Source of the DNA: Delphinapterus leucas
Lineage: Eukaryota; Chordata; Mammalia; Artiodactyla; Monodontidae
Length of the DNA stretch: 64,000 nucleotides
Assembly: GCF_002288925.2 (NCBI RefSeq)
Contig: NW_022098037.1
Span: 1 to 64,000, forward strand
Direction of reading: 5' to 3'
Both the position numbers and the translations under genes were made by a program. The notes beneath the pieces were generated by a model. That model was not told where the DNA came from. It worked only from the letters and a program-made list of their open reading frames with translations, and made no database searches. The first letter of the stretch is position 1, and each line of letters begins with the position of its first letter. Positions 46,272 through 57,835 of this stretch are shown piece after piece.

Positions 46272-48073
46272 GTAAGCAGTGGTCAGGCTCTGATTACATT
46301 GTGAAGGTAGAACCAAATGGATTTGTTGATGGGTTGGATAGGGTGTTAAAATGACAAAAACTGGTGGTGAAACATCAAGATTGTATTTTTAACAAATGGA
46401 AAGATGGAATCATTATGAACTGATATGAGAAAGGCCATGAGAAAGGCAGGGATTTTTTTGATGGGGGTGGTGGAAGTTAGGAAATATATTAGAAATAAAA
46501 ATAAATTCTTAATATTCATACAGGTAAAAAGTCAACTTCCATTTCCAGGAGCACACTCTTAACTTTGAATACTCCCAGTGTTATTCAGTTTTAGATATAA
46601 TCTGTTGTAGCCAACACTTCATTTCATTGGAGGAACGTCAGAGTAATTAAACATAGACAGTGTGAGCACATATGTTCAATCATTACCCGGTGGTTGCTAA
46701 TTCATAGAGACACAAATAGCGGTAGTTGGTTTTACAAGGGAACAAAGCCAGCCATTGGCACGTCCACCAGGATATGTATCAAGAAGTGTTTTTTCTGCAA
46801 GACCCATAGTATCCATAGTATAGTAACAGGCTCCCATGAGAAGCTGAAAAGAAGCAAAGCTGCTTACAGACTGCATATATCACACAACCAGGCAGTAATC
46901 CCAAGGCAACCTAGAAGGGATCACCATGACATGACACCACCCCCTTTTATAGATACAGTTCTGAGAAAATTCACAGTACAGAGAAAATTCACTGTGGGGA
47001 ACAGTAGTTAGGATATGAATCTTGAGCTGAGGCTTGACAGAAGTGTACAGTCAGTGGAGAGGCTGGGAATGGGGTTTCTAGAGGAGGAAGGAATGTGCGA
47101 GAAGTGAGGATGGATAAGACGGATACTAGGAACAGTAGTGATGAGTATGCCTCTCCACAAAATTACATCGATTGGGTAAAGTGGGGCAAGTCAGCTGACT
47201 TTTAAAACCAGGCAAGGAGTTTGGATTTTGCATTTTAAATTACCAAGGGAACGGAAGAAATCTTCTCAGAAGCTTTAAGGTGCCAGTGTGCGTTGTGAAT
47301 CTCCAAAATGGAAATGTGCAGTATTTACCAAACTTAACATTGGAAGCTTTTTTTCTGTGACCACCTATTAACAACTTTGGAAAGATTTGTTCTACAGACA
47401 TACTGAGGCAGAGGACACAAAACCTTGGAGTGTGCTGGGAAAAGAAGGGCTCAAAGGTACCAAAAATAACCAAGATGTTTAAAGGGCATGAACGGTATCT
47501 TGGGTGGTGTACAAATAGCGTCAATTTGTTCTCATCCTCACAGTTCATCCTCACTGTTAGCAGCACGTTATGGGTCACTTGGAAAGAGACTTGTGGCTTT
47601 CTGGGACCTTCTTTCCCTCTTTAATGATTGATAAATCTGTTGCATTTTTCATCATATGATTCTTGTATCCTTGCAGAATACCTTTCTGGCTTGGTGTCAC
47701 ACTGCGTTTAGTTCAAGCAATAGGTTGCACTGCCTGTTCGTCAGCAGGTAGCAGGCACTCTCTCTGGTCATTGTCAGGTGCCAGGTGGCACCTGTCAGAC
47801 AAGCAGGAAGAAACTGGTCTTGCTCCTAACAGCAGCCCCAAACCATGGAGGCTCTGTCTGCAGCGCCAGGCCTTTTCTGTCTGTCCCCACCCTTGCCACG
47901 ACTTTTTATGTCTTTGCCGTCTTCTCATTTGGGTTCTCATTTGCTTACTCTGATCCCCACCCCCCACCACTAAGCCACTTGGTAATTGAACTTGACTTTC
48001 ATTCTATTTTAAAAAATCTGAAAATAGCTTGTTTTCCCAGTAAGGCCTCCAGCAAGACCTTAACTTTAGTTTA
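46272..48073. other. Intergenic sequence with nothing clearly recognised
   Basis: 47000-47270 ('aaggagtttggattttgcat') may hold a scrap of the 45190 repeat family. Otherwise featureless. Confidence 0.4.
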
Positions 48074-48323
48074 GCAATAGTTCCCAACCAGGAGTGTTAC
48101 CACATCCCCCCAGCCTTCTACCATGTGGCATTTGGAAATGTTTGGAGGCATTCTTCGTGGGGAGTTATCACCCACCATGCGTTATTGGAGGGGGGTGCTA
48201 TTACCATGGAGAGGGCAGTGGCCAAAGATATTAGGCATCAGCTGGCAGTGTGGGCACTAGCCCTACACAGTGAAGAGCTGCCTCACCCCAAATGCCCTTA
48301 ATGACCCCAGTCAGAATCACTGT
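48074..48323. mobile_element. hAT-Charlie-like element
   Basis: Left end 'caatagttcccaaccaggag', interior 'tttggaaatgtttggaggca' and 'tattggaggggggtgctatt', right end 'cagaatcactgtg'. The order fits the MER5 type. Confidence 0.65.
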
Positions 48324-48789
48324 GTGCTTCCCAGACTCCAGTCATTTGAGTACCACTTTGACAATTTTTCATTTGTAATGCACCACCTGTGCCAATATTT
48401 TTTTTAGTTAACTCAAAAATTTTTTTTCTTTAAGCAATAGTATGTTTGAAGTAATAGGTCAGTGCTATTTTTAAAATGTGATTTAAAGTACACGTAAAAA
48501 TAAATACCTAACCCCTCATACAAAATATTCTTCATTAGTGATACACATATGAAGTTTGGGAACACTAGGCAGTGCTTATGGCTGCATACCTTTTTGGGGT
48601 TTTGGTGAGGGCATTAGCCTTACACACATTTCTCTTCTGAAATATGAAGGTCTAAGCAAGTGTTTGATGGACTCCTTAGCCTGGGCCTTATAAGGGCAAA
48701 GGCCACGTGTTTAATGTCCCATAAAGGCCATTTGTACAAAGATGTCTATTCCACTGGCATCCTTGACCCAAGTCAGCTGTCTCTTTGCT
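48324..48789. other. Intergenic sequence with nothing recognised
   Basis: T-rich near 48400-48430; no family seen. Confidence 0.4.
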
Positions 48790-48955
48790 GGTTGCAAAGT
48801 CAAAGGATAAAAATGAGGCTCTCTTGGCATTCACCTCCTTGGATTGTAGGCTCCGTGAAGACAGACCTGGGTCTTGTGTCCCCACCTTTCCTAAAGCAGA
48901 GTCTGACACACGCTTTGTGATTAATGCAATTCTCAGTAAATGAATGAGATCATGA
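48790..48955 (+). repeat. L2 LINE 3' end
   Basis: 'attgtaggctccgtgaagac' and 'agagtctgacacacgctttg', then 'ctcagtaaatgaatgag'. Confidence 0.6.
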
Positions 48956-49014
48956 ACAGATGAGTGTATGCTTATCCCTCCTCCAGACGTACAATGGAGG
49001 ACTGTAAATGCTAC

Positions 49015-49205
49015 TGTCACTGAGTCCAAAAAGTCTTGCGTATAAGTTTCTTGGGCAAGTTCTGTAAATTCTCTGTGCTTCAGTTTCATTACCTCTGAAA
49101 TCAGGTTGTAATAATACCAACCTTACAGCACTGTTATGAGGAATCAATGAGATAATGTTTGCAAAAGTGCTTCAATCAGTGTCAGGCATAGAATATATGT
49201 TATAG
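49015..49205 (+). repeat. MIR SINE
   Basis: 'cttgggcaagttctgtaaat', 'tcagtttcattacctctgaa', 'ttatgaggaatcaatgagat', 'cttcaatcagtgtcaggcat'. Confidence 0.75.
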
Positions 49206-49627
49206 AAATATTTGATGACGAATGGATGGTGTCTGTCTTATATTCAGGTTTTCAATATTTGTTGAAAGAGTGAATCAACAGATACTGGGCCACAGTGTTC
49301 CTACACTCCAGGTCCAGATCCTCAGCTGTTCCCAGGGGCAGCAGCAGGTGTTGAAACAGAACTTCCCTAGCCCTAGCCAGGGGGTCCGGCTACAGTTCTC
49401 AGCACAGGAAGAGCTCTTCCAGAACAGGTAACCTAGGGCGATAAGCCCCACCCCCTCCTCAGTCACAGGCCGCACAGAGATTCGTCCTGGTGTGTGTTTG
49501 AGGCAATGCTAGAACGTGTCCAATTAACTCAATTCCTGGTCGCCTCAGCTGACTCATTGTGCAGGAACACTGCATTCACAGACAGTGAGCATAGAGGTGG
49601 GGGAGGGAGGACAAAGGAGGCAAGGCA
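49206..49627. other. Intergenic sequence with nothing recognised
   Basis: No family or coding signal is evident. Confidence 0.4.
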
Positions 49628-49862
49628 GCGTTGGTGGAGCATCTATTAGGAGCCAGGCTCAGGGAAGGTGATTTCAAGTGCATTGTGTCATTCCGTCCTC
49701 TGACAACCTTAGGAGTCAGGATTTTAGCCTTATTTCCCTCATTTTACAAGTCAGAAAACTGATGCTCAAGGAAGTTAACTAACCCAGCCAAGGTCATACA
49801 TAGCAGTGTCAAAATTTGAACTCAGGCCCATGTGAGTGGTTTTATAACCCCAGTATATAGTC
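49628..49862 (-). repeat. MIR SINE
   Basis: Antisense: 'gagcatctattaggagccag', 'attttacaagtcagaaaact', 'caaaatttgaactcaggccc'. Confidence 0.75.
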
Positions 49863-51094
49863 CAGGTACTGCCAAGGACCCCAGCATGGCTGTCAGCTTC
49901 ATACTGAAATGTTTCCAGCCCACCTGCTGGGTTTTTTGTGTCGGTAGCTCTCTCCTCTCATTATTGCAGACAGCAAGTGGGTGATGTTCATAAAATAGAT
50001 GATCTTTAATAGCTCCCGCCTGCTGCCAGCCATGGAGTCATGTGAAATAGCACAGCAGAGTTGAGGTTGCTCTTATTACCCCGTGGGATTTCGTCAAAAG
50101 CCAAAATAATCCTGGCTGAGACAGTGTGTGGGCAGGGCACGGCAAGAGCTTTTGAATAGGGTGTTTGTCTCATTGGCCGAAGGAAAAGTGCTCTATTCAT
50201 GACCTTCTCCTGATAGGTCTTTTGCATGAGAAAGTGTAGGAAAAGCCAGATTCTCAGAGAGAAGAGGCCTGTCCCCTTTCTCTGAGCAGGGAGATCCCAC
50301 ATCCCATCCCTAGCAAAACGATTTTAGATGAACAGTTGAAATTTTTTTCTCCCACAATTATGGGGCAGTACTAAGAAGTTGTCTTAGTATCTGAGTGTTC
50401 TGGGGAGTATTCTGGCTCTTTTTAGCCAGATGAAATCTGAGCTTCTTCTTGACGTCACTCAAAATCCTCATTGCTCTCTATCTCTGCCCCAAAGCCTTCC
50501 TTCTGTCCCCACGGACTCCAAGACTATTTTCAAAGTGAAGCGTCATTAGCCTACTCTACCCTCTGAGGAGTCATCCTCCTGCCTTTTGCAGATGACTGTG
50601 AACCGTGTCCTGCCTACCAAACAGCTCATCTTGTCAAATCATCCACACGATTGGGACATGACCTACCATCTGAGTTTATTAATTCCAACAAAGATGATGT
50701 GAGGTGGTTTTGGTCAACCTGAAGTTTGGGCTTCCACGTAAAAATCTGAGGCGTTCCCTTTCCAGCCCCATGTCTAGGAACTAAACAGGTCTCCAACCAT
50801 GGTGGCCGCCCTTGTAGGGCAGGGCTGGCCTTGGCAGGAATGGGGCCAGTATTCAGGATTCACAGTGACTGTTTCAGGCGCAAACCCATGCGTATGTGTC
50901 TAACTGCTGGAATCTCCAGACACAGTTGGCACCTGTGAGAACCTCTTCCCTCTCCTGTCCAGGTTGTTGGCGTCCTGTATCAAGTCACCACGGTTTCCTC
51001 TTCTTTTCAGTTCAGGAAATTTCTCTGAGCTCTGTATCTCACTTGCCAGCTCCAACTTTTCTGCTCTTACCTGGATCTTCCGTTCACTCATTTA
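49863..51094. other. Intergenic sequence with nothing clearly recognised
   Basis: 50400-50640 has weak L2-like composition. No coding signal. Confidence 0.4.
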
Positions 51095-51235
51095 ACAATT
51101 CTTTGGTAGCACCTCCTAGTGCTGAGTGCAGATGGGTGACATCAGAACAAAACAAGCATAGATACTATCCTCATGGACCTTACAGTCAGCTTGAAAAGTT
51201 ACAAGCTGTGACAAGTGATAAGAAGGAAGAGATCA
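51095..51235 (+). repeat. Fragment of an old interspersed repeat
   Basis: 'cctcatggaccttacagtca' is a fragment of the family at 45190. Confidence 0.35.
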
Positions 51236-52430
51236 GCGAGCTATGGGGTCATACTGAAGGGAAGCCTCAAATGTTCCTGTGAGGACAATCTGGTTCCCCA
51301 CTCTCTCCCTCAGTGCTTGAGGCCTGGTACTGGGTTTCCTTCATTTTGTTACCCTTCCATTAGGGTGACTCAGTTGCACTATTTATTGGGCCTTTGGGTC
51401 CTTCTCTCCAAGATGGCCCCTCTCATAAAGCCCCTTGGTTCTGTGAACTACAGCCAAAGATGACAGGGTGAAGGCTATCAATAATCTCTTCTACGAATGC
51501 TAGTCGATGGCTGTGGAAATGGGGAGAGGAAGGTCGGCATGCTGCACAACGGCTTGTAACCTGGAAACATTACCATAAGTTCAAAGTCCCAATTCTGTAG
51601 CACTGGCATTGAGGTGCCATTTCTTGTGCCCTGGCCCTTCACCCTAGCTGGGCAGCATATACTGTCCTGAGCCCTGCATCCCAGGACCACAATATTTCAG
51701 AGGAGGTGTCATATAATATGACTTCATTTGCCTACAGGACTTAGTTTAGGAGTGTTGTTCCATTTATTAACTAATTCAGAAAACATTTGAGCCAATGATT
51801 GTTCTCCAGGCTTAGGCATCATCTACTGCCTTCTCACTGTAGAGTCACTATGGAGTCATCTCATCTTCCTTTCGTGATTTCATTTCTTCCATTTTCTTTT
51901 TTCCCTCTTTCTAAGACTCATATTGGGTTTAGATATCAGACTTTCTGGCTTCCTCCTTAAATGTTAACTTTTCTCTCCTATTTTCTGTCATTTTGTTGTT
52001 TTTTGGAAATTTTATCAAATTTTTCATCCAACCTTTTTATTGGATTTTTAAATTTATGCCATATTTTTTCATTTCTAAGATGTTTCTGTTTTATGGATAC
52101 TCCCTTTAAAATAGCATCCTTTTGCTTCATGTTTGCAAATATTCTCTTAGCTCTCTGACAGTTTTCGCCTTCTTTTACCTTCAAATTACTTTAATCTCTA
52201 CATTTGTAATCTCTGTTATGTTTGAGTCTTTCTTAATGTCTGGTGATCCTTGGCTGTCATTTATATTTTAAGTTGGGGCACTAAAAAGCTTAATACTAGC
52301 TCTCTATTGTGGGTGGGGCTTGAAGACCACCAGGTCACATGCAGAGTGATGAGGCTGGGCTGTTTAATTTGATAACCCAAATGTCAGTATCTTTAGGTCT
52401 TTTCTTTCGGCTTGTAAGATGCTTTTCAGT
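51236..52430. other. Intergenic sequence with nothing clearly recognised
   Basis: 51900-52200 is T-rich and might be old antisense L1 debris. Confidence 0.4.
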
Positions 52431-52442
52431 GAAGAATCTTCT

Positions 52443-55400
52443 TTTTTTTTTTTTTCAATTTGAATTTTATTTTATTTTTTATACAGCAGGTTCTTCTTAC
52501 TTAACTATTTTATACATATTAGTGTACATATGTCAATCCCAATCTCCTAATTCATCCCACCACCACCCCCTGCTTTCCCTCCTTGGTGTCCATACATTTG
52601 TTCTCTACATCTGTGTCTCTATTTCTGCCTTGCAAACCAGTTCTGTACCACTTTTCTATATTCCACATATATGTGTTAATATACGATATTTGTTTTTCTC
52701 TTTCTGACTTACTTCACTCTGTATAACAGACTCTAGGTCCATCCACGTCTCTACAAATGACCCAATTTCGTTCCTTTTTATGGCTAAGTAATATTCCGTT
52801 GTATATATGTACCACATCTGCTTTATCCATTCATCTGTTGATGGGCATTTAGGTTGCTTCCATGACCTGGCTATTGTAAATAGTGCTGCAATGAACACTG
52901 GGGTGCATGTGTCTTTTTGAATTATGGTTTTCTCTGGGTATATGCCCAGTAGTGGGATAGCTGGGTCATATGGTAATTCCATTTTTACTTTTTGAAGGAA
53001 CCTGCATACTGTCCTCCATAGTGGCTGTATCGATTTACATTCCCACCAACAGTGCAAGAGGGTTCCCTTTTCTCCACACCCTCTCCAGCATTTGTTGTTT
53101 GTAGATTTTCTGATGATGCCCATTCTAACCGGTGTGAGGTGATACCTCATTGTAGTTTTGATTTGCATTTCTCTAATAATTAGTGATGTTGAGCAGCTTT
53201 TCATGTGCCTCTTGGCCATCTGTATGTCTTTGGAGAAATGTCTATTTAGGTCTTCTACCCAGTTTTTGTTGGATTGTTTGTTTTTTTAATATTGAGCTGC
53301 GTGAGCTGTTTATATATTTTGGAGATTAATCATTTGTCCGTTGCTTCATTTGCAAATAGTTTCTCCCATTCTGAGGGTTGTCTTTTTGTCTTGTTTATAG
53401 TTTCCTTTGCTGTGCAAAAGCTTTAAAGTGTCATTAGGTCCCATTTGTTTATTTTTGTTTTTATTTGCATTACTCTAGGAGGTGGATCAAAAAAGATCTT
53501 GCTGTGGTTTATGTCAAAGAGTGTTCTTCCTATGTTTTCCTCTAAGAGTTTTATAGTGTCTGGTCTTACATTTAGGTCTTTAATCCATTTTGAGTTTATT
53601 TTTGTGTATGGTGTTAGGGAGTGTTCTAATTTCATTCTTTTACATGTAGCTGTCCAGTTTTCCGAGCACCACTTATTGTAGAGACTGTCTTTTCTCCATT
53701 GTATATCCTTGCCTCCTTTGTCATAGATTAGTTGACCATTGGTGTGTGGGTTTATCTTTGGGCTTTCTATCCTGTTCCATTGATCTGTATTTCTGTTTCT
53801 GTGCCAGTACCATATTGTCTTGATTACTGTAGCTTTGTAGTATAGTCTGAAGTCAGGGAGCCTGATTCCTCCAGCTCTGTTTTTTTTCCTCAAGATTGCT
53901 TTGACTATTCAGGGTCTTTTGTGTCTCCATACAAATTTTAAGACTTTTTGTTCTAGTTCTGTAAAAAATGCCATTGGTAATTTGATAGGGATTGCATTGA
54001 ATCTGTAGATTGCTTTGGGTAGTATAGTCATTTTCACAATATTGATTCTTCCAATCCAAGAACATGGTATATCTCTCCATCTGTTTGTGTCATCTTTGAT
54101 TTCTTTCATCAGTGTCTTATAGTTTTCTGAGTACAGGTCTTTTACCTCCTTAGGTAGGTTTATTCCTAGGTATTTTATTCTTTTTGTTGCAATGGTGAAT
54201 GGGAGTGTTTCCTTAATTTCTCTTTCTGATCTTTCATTGTTAGTGTATAGGAATGTAAGAGATATCTGTGCATTAATTTTGTATCCTGCAACTTTACCAA
54301 ATTCATTGATTAACTCTAGTAGTTTTCTGGTGGCATCTTTAGGATTTCCTATGTATGGTCCCATGTCATCTGCAAACAGTGACAGTTTTACCTTTTTTTC
54401 CAATTTGTATTCCTTTTATTTCTTTTTCTTCTCTGATTGCCATGGCTAGGACTTCCAAAACTATGTTGAATAATAGTGCTGACAGTGGACATCCTTGTCT
54501 TGTTCCTGATCTTAGAGGAAATGCTTTCAGTTTTTCACCATTGAGAATGATGTTTGTTGTTGGTTTGTCGTATATGGCCTTTATTATGTTGAGGTAGTTT
54601 CCCTCTATACCCACTTTCTAGAGAGTTTTTATCATAAATGGGTGTTGAATTTTGTTGAAAGCTTTTTCTGCATCTATTGAGTTGATCATATGGTTTTTAT
54701 TCTTCAGTTTGTTAATATGGTGTATCACATTGATTGATTTGCATATATTGAAGAATCCTTGCATCCCAGGGATAAATCCCACTTGGTCATGGTGTATGAT
54801 CCTTTTAATGTGCTGTTGGATTCTGTTTGCTAGTATTTTGTTGAGGATTTTTGCATCTATATTCATCAGTGATATTGTTCTATAGTTTTCTTTTTTTGTA
54901 GTATCTTTGTCTGGTTCTTGTATCAGGGTGATGGTGGCCTCATAGAATGAGTTTGGGAGTGTTCCTTCCTCTGCAATTTTTTGGAAGAGTTTGAGAAAGA
55001 TCGGTGTTAGGTCTTCTCTAAATGTTTGGTAGAATTCACCTGTGAAGCCGTCTGGTCCTGGACTTTTGTTTGTTGGAAGATTTTCCTCACGGTTTCAATT
55101 TCATTACTTGTGATAAGTCTTTTCATATTTTCTATTTCTTCCTGGTTCAGTCTTGGAAGTTTATACCTTTCTAAGAATTTGTCCATTTCTTCCAGGTTGT
55201 CCATTTTATTGGCATAGATTTGCCTGTAGTAGTCTCTTATGGTGTATTTCTGTGGTGTCTGTTGTAACTTCTCCTTTTTCATTTCTAATTTTATTGATTT
55301 GAGTCCTCTCCCTCTTTTTCTTGATGAGTCTGGCTAAATGTTTATCAATTTTGTTTATCTTCTCAAAGAACCAGCTTTCAGTTTTATTGATCTTTGCTAC

Positions 55401-55924
55401 TGTTTTCTTTGTTTCTGTTTCATTTATTTCTGCTCTGATCTTTATGAGTTCTTTCCTTCTACTAACTTTGGGTTTTGTTCATTCTTTTTTCTTTATTCTG
55501 TTCTGCAGCAGTGAATTCCACCATTCTGTCTTCCAGGTCACTTATCCATTCTTCTGCCTCAGTTATTCTGCTATTGATTCCTTCTAGTGTAGTTTTCATT
55601 TCAGTTATTGTATTGTTCATCTATGTTTGTTTGTTCTTTAATTCTTCTAGGTCTTTGTTAAACATTTCTTGCATCTTCTTGATCTTTGCCTCCATTCTTT
55701 TTCCGAGGTCCTGGATCATGTTCACTATCATTATTCTGAATTCTTTTTCTGGAATGTTGCCTATCTCCACTTCATTTAGTTGTTTTTCTGGGATTTTATC
55801 TTGTTCCTTCATCTGGTACATAGTCTTCTGCCTTTTCATTTTGTCTGTCTTTCTGTGCATGTGGTTTTCATGCCACAAGCTGCAGGATTGTAGCTTTTCT
55901 TGCTTCTACTGTCTTCCCTCTTGA
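52443..55924 (-). mobile_element. L1 retrotransposon, antisense, with internal deletion
   Basis: Read on the minus strand: 5' end near 55924; ORF1 N-terminal part ('KRQKTMYQMKEQDKIPEKQ', 'MIQDLGKRMEAKIKKMQEM') to about 55500; then a jump at about 55465-55490 into ORF2 ('[15 protein letters not shown]', '[19 protein letters not shown]'). The reverse transcriptase follows with the 'FADD' box near 54365-54376, then the ORF2 C-terminus ('[15 protein letters not shown]') ending at 52656, a short 3' UTR and an A-tail. A perfect 12-bp duplication, 'gaagaatcttct', lies at 52431-52442 and 55925-55936. Frames are broken in several places, e.g. in the A-run near 54395, so the element is dead. Confidence 0.95.
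52656..55282 (-). pseudogene. L1 ORF2 remnant (reverse transcriptase and C-terminus)
   Basis: Translated pieces at 55007-55282, 54618-54866, 54366-54614, 53909-54403, 53423-53893 and 52656-53219 line up in ORF2 order but lie in different frames. The endonuclease domain is absent because of the internal deletion. Typical marks are '[19 protein letters not shown]' before the 'FADD' box and the C-terminal 'CWWEC' region. It cannot encode a full protein. Confidence 0.9.
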
Positions 55925-57119
55925 GAAGAATCTTCTAATAATCCTGCATTGTATTCTGAAAACCATGTTATGGAAGAGGGCCAGGAGCTTTAGGGGGAGG
56001 GTTTCAATATTTAGTATTTAATCCTTCTGCTTTCAAAATGGTTACTGCCCTCAGCTATACCGTGTGTCCTCCTCTCAGAGACCTTCTGTTTTTACTTTGT
56101 CCAGAATCCCCATTTTCTGCTGAGGTAGAAGAATTTGTCACCTGGTTGCACAAAGTAAGAAAGAGGATTTGGGAGGGAGGTCTAGCTGCCCCTTAGACTT
56201 CTGTCCTTTCCTTTTTCCCTGAATCATAAACCCCTGATGCTTCTAACTCTTGAGCCTTTGGGGTTCTATATGTATTGGAAAATGGGCTGTGACTTAGCTT
56301 GCTCACTTAGGACATAGCTTTCTTGCGTCTGCTAGGTCACTTGTCTTTCCTTCTTCTGTTTTCTAATTTGCAACATTTTGTGGCTATCATTTTGTCTCCA
56401 GTTCTCTTTTCCCTCTTAGATTTATGTCTTTACAAAAAAAATCCCTTCATGTCAGTTAGTGGGAATCCAGAGAAAGTACAGGAAAATATGTATGTTTTGT
56501 TTCTTATATTTAAAGTGCTTTATACTCTTCCTTCACATATATTTTACTGAGAAAATGTTCCAAGATGTTATTTGCTCTCTTAGTGGTTACTTTTTAAAAG
56601 GAAGGAAGGTATGGAAGCTACAGCAATAATTTTGGAGACATTTTAGAGCATTTCTTACTGAGACAGTACTTTTGAACCAATTATTGCACATATGTTGTTC
56701 AGATTGCACTCACCTTAATTCACAAAGACAAAAATGTCTATTTTAGATTGAGGGAGTGAGGTAAATTGTGAAGATAGGTGAGGGGATGTGAAGGGAATGA
56801 GGTAAACTGAATACTCATGGTGGAGCAACACTAAAGAATAAAGCCCTGGGCCAGGTTGAGCTGGAGATTATGTTTTACCAGTAAAGTCAGGAAGCATGCC
56901 TGGAAGTAGAATCCAAATGGTTTTTGATGGGGAGCCCAGAGACAGACATCAATGGTCTAGTTCAAAGGGCAAGGCAGAGACACAGTGTTGGAAAATTGAA
57001 AGGGACAATAGCTCAGAATCAAGACTGAGGACAGCAAAAGAAGGCTGGACAATCCCCCTCTTACGAAATGCCATTAGGGTGGTTTGTGTGTATGGGAAGG
57101 ATTTAAAAGAATAATATCC
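55925..57119. other. Intergenic sequence with nothing recognised
   Basis: No repeat family or coding signal was identified between the two L1 regions. Confidence 0.4.
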
Positions 57120-57835
57120 AGTGTTGTTAAAGTTATGAAGAAGTAGGCATTCTCATATACTCTTGGAGTGTATATATTTATATAGCCTTTATGGAGAGTA
57201 CTTGGTAATTATATTGAATATATTAAAATTTAATAATATTCAATATTAATACATTATATTAAATTAATATATTAATATATATTAATAATTAATTAATATG
57301 TTTAATATATATTGATTAATTTATATATTAATTTAATGTATTAAAATTAAATTATTTAATTTAATTAAAATTTAATAATAATGTGGATTTACTGTTACTC
57401 AGTGATTCCATCCCTAGGATAATGATTCTATAGAAAAATTAACATACAAGGAATGGATGTTCATTATATCATTGCCTGTAATAAGAAAAATTGAAACAAC
57501 CAAAAAAACATTAATGGAAGATTGTTTAAATTCATGATGCTGCATACCCAAATATAACTAGTCTTCATAAGGTGCTGCATTCAAAAGAAGGTAATTTAGT
57601 ATCTTTCAATGAACATTGAGAGAGGTCTAATTCGTAACCCACAACTCCACTTAACAGTTTATCTCTGTTATACAGCCTTATCGTCGAATACTTGGAGCAC
57701 CCATATGTCAGACAAAGGAAATCAGGTCAGTTAATATATACTGACACAGAACAATATCTAAAATATGCTGTTCAATTTTTTAAATGTTATAAAATAAAAT
57801 ATGTAACATGACCTTATTTATGTTTAAAAATATAT
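57120..57835 (+). mobile_element. Old L1 ORF2 end and 3' UTR, sense
   Basis: 'gcattctcatatactcttgg', 'agtgattccatccctaggat', 'ggatgttcattatatcattg', 'gaaacaaccaaaaaaacatt' follow L1 order with heavy decay. The AT-only tract below sits within it. Confidence 0.6.
57160..57385. repeat. Long AT-rich tract
   Basis: From about 57205 to 57380 the sequence is nearly pure A/T with 'attaatata' words in both orientations. Confidence 0.9.

Noticed and set aside
52656..55282. Reverse transcriptase gene
   Set aside because: The frames are broken many times and the endonuclease is deleted; it is a dead L1 ORF2.
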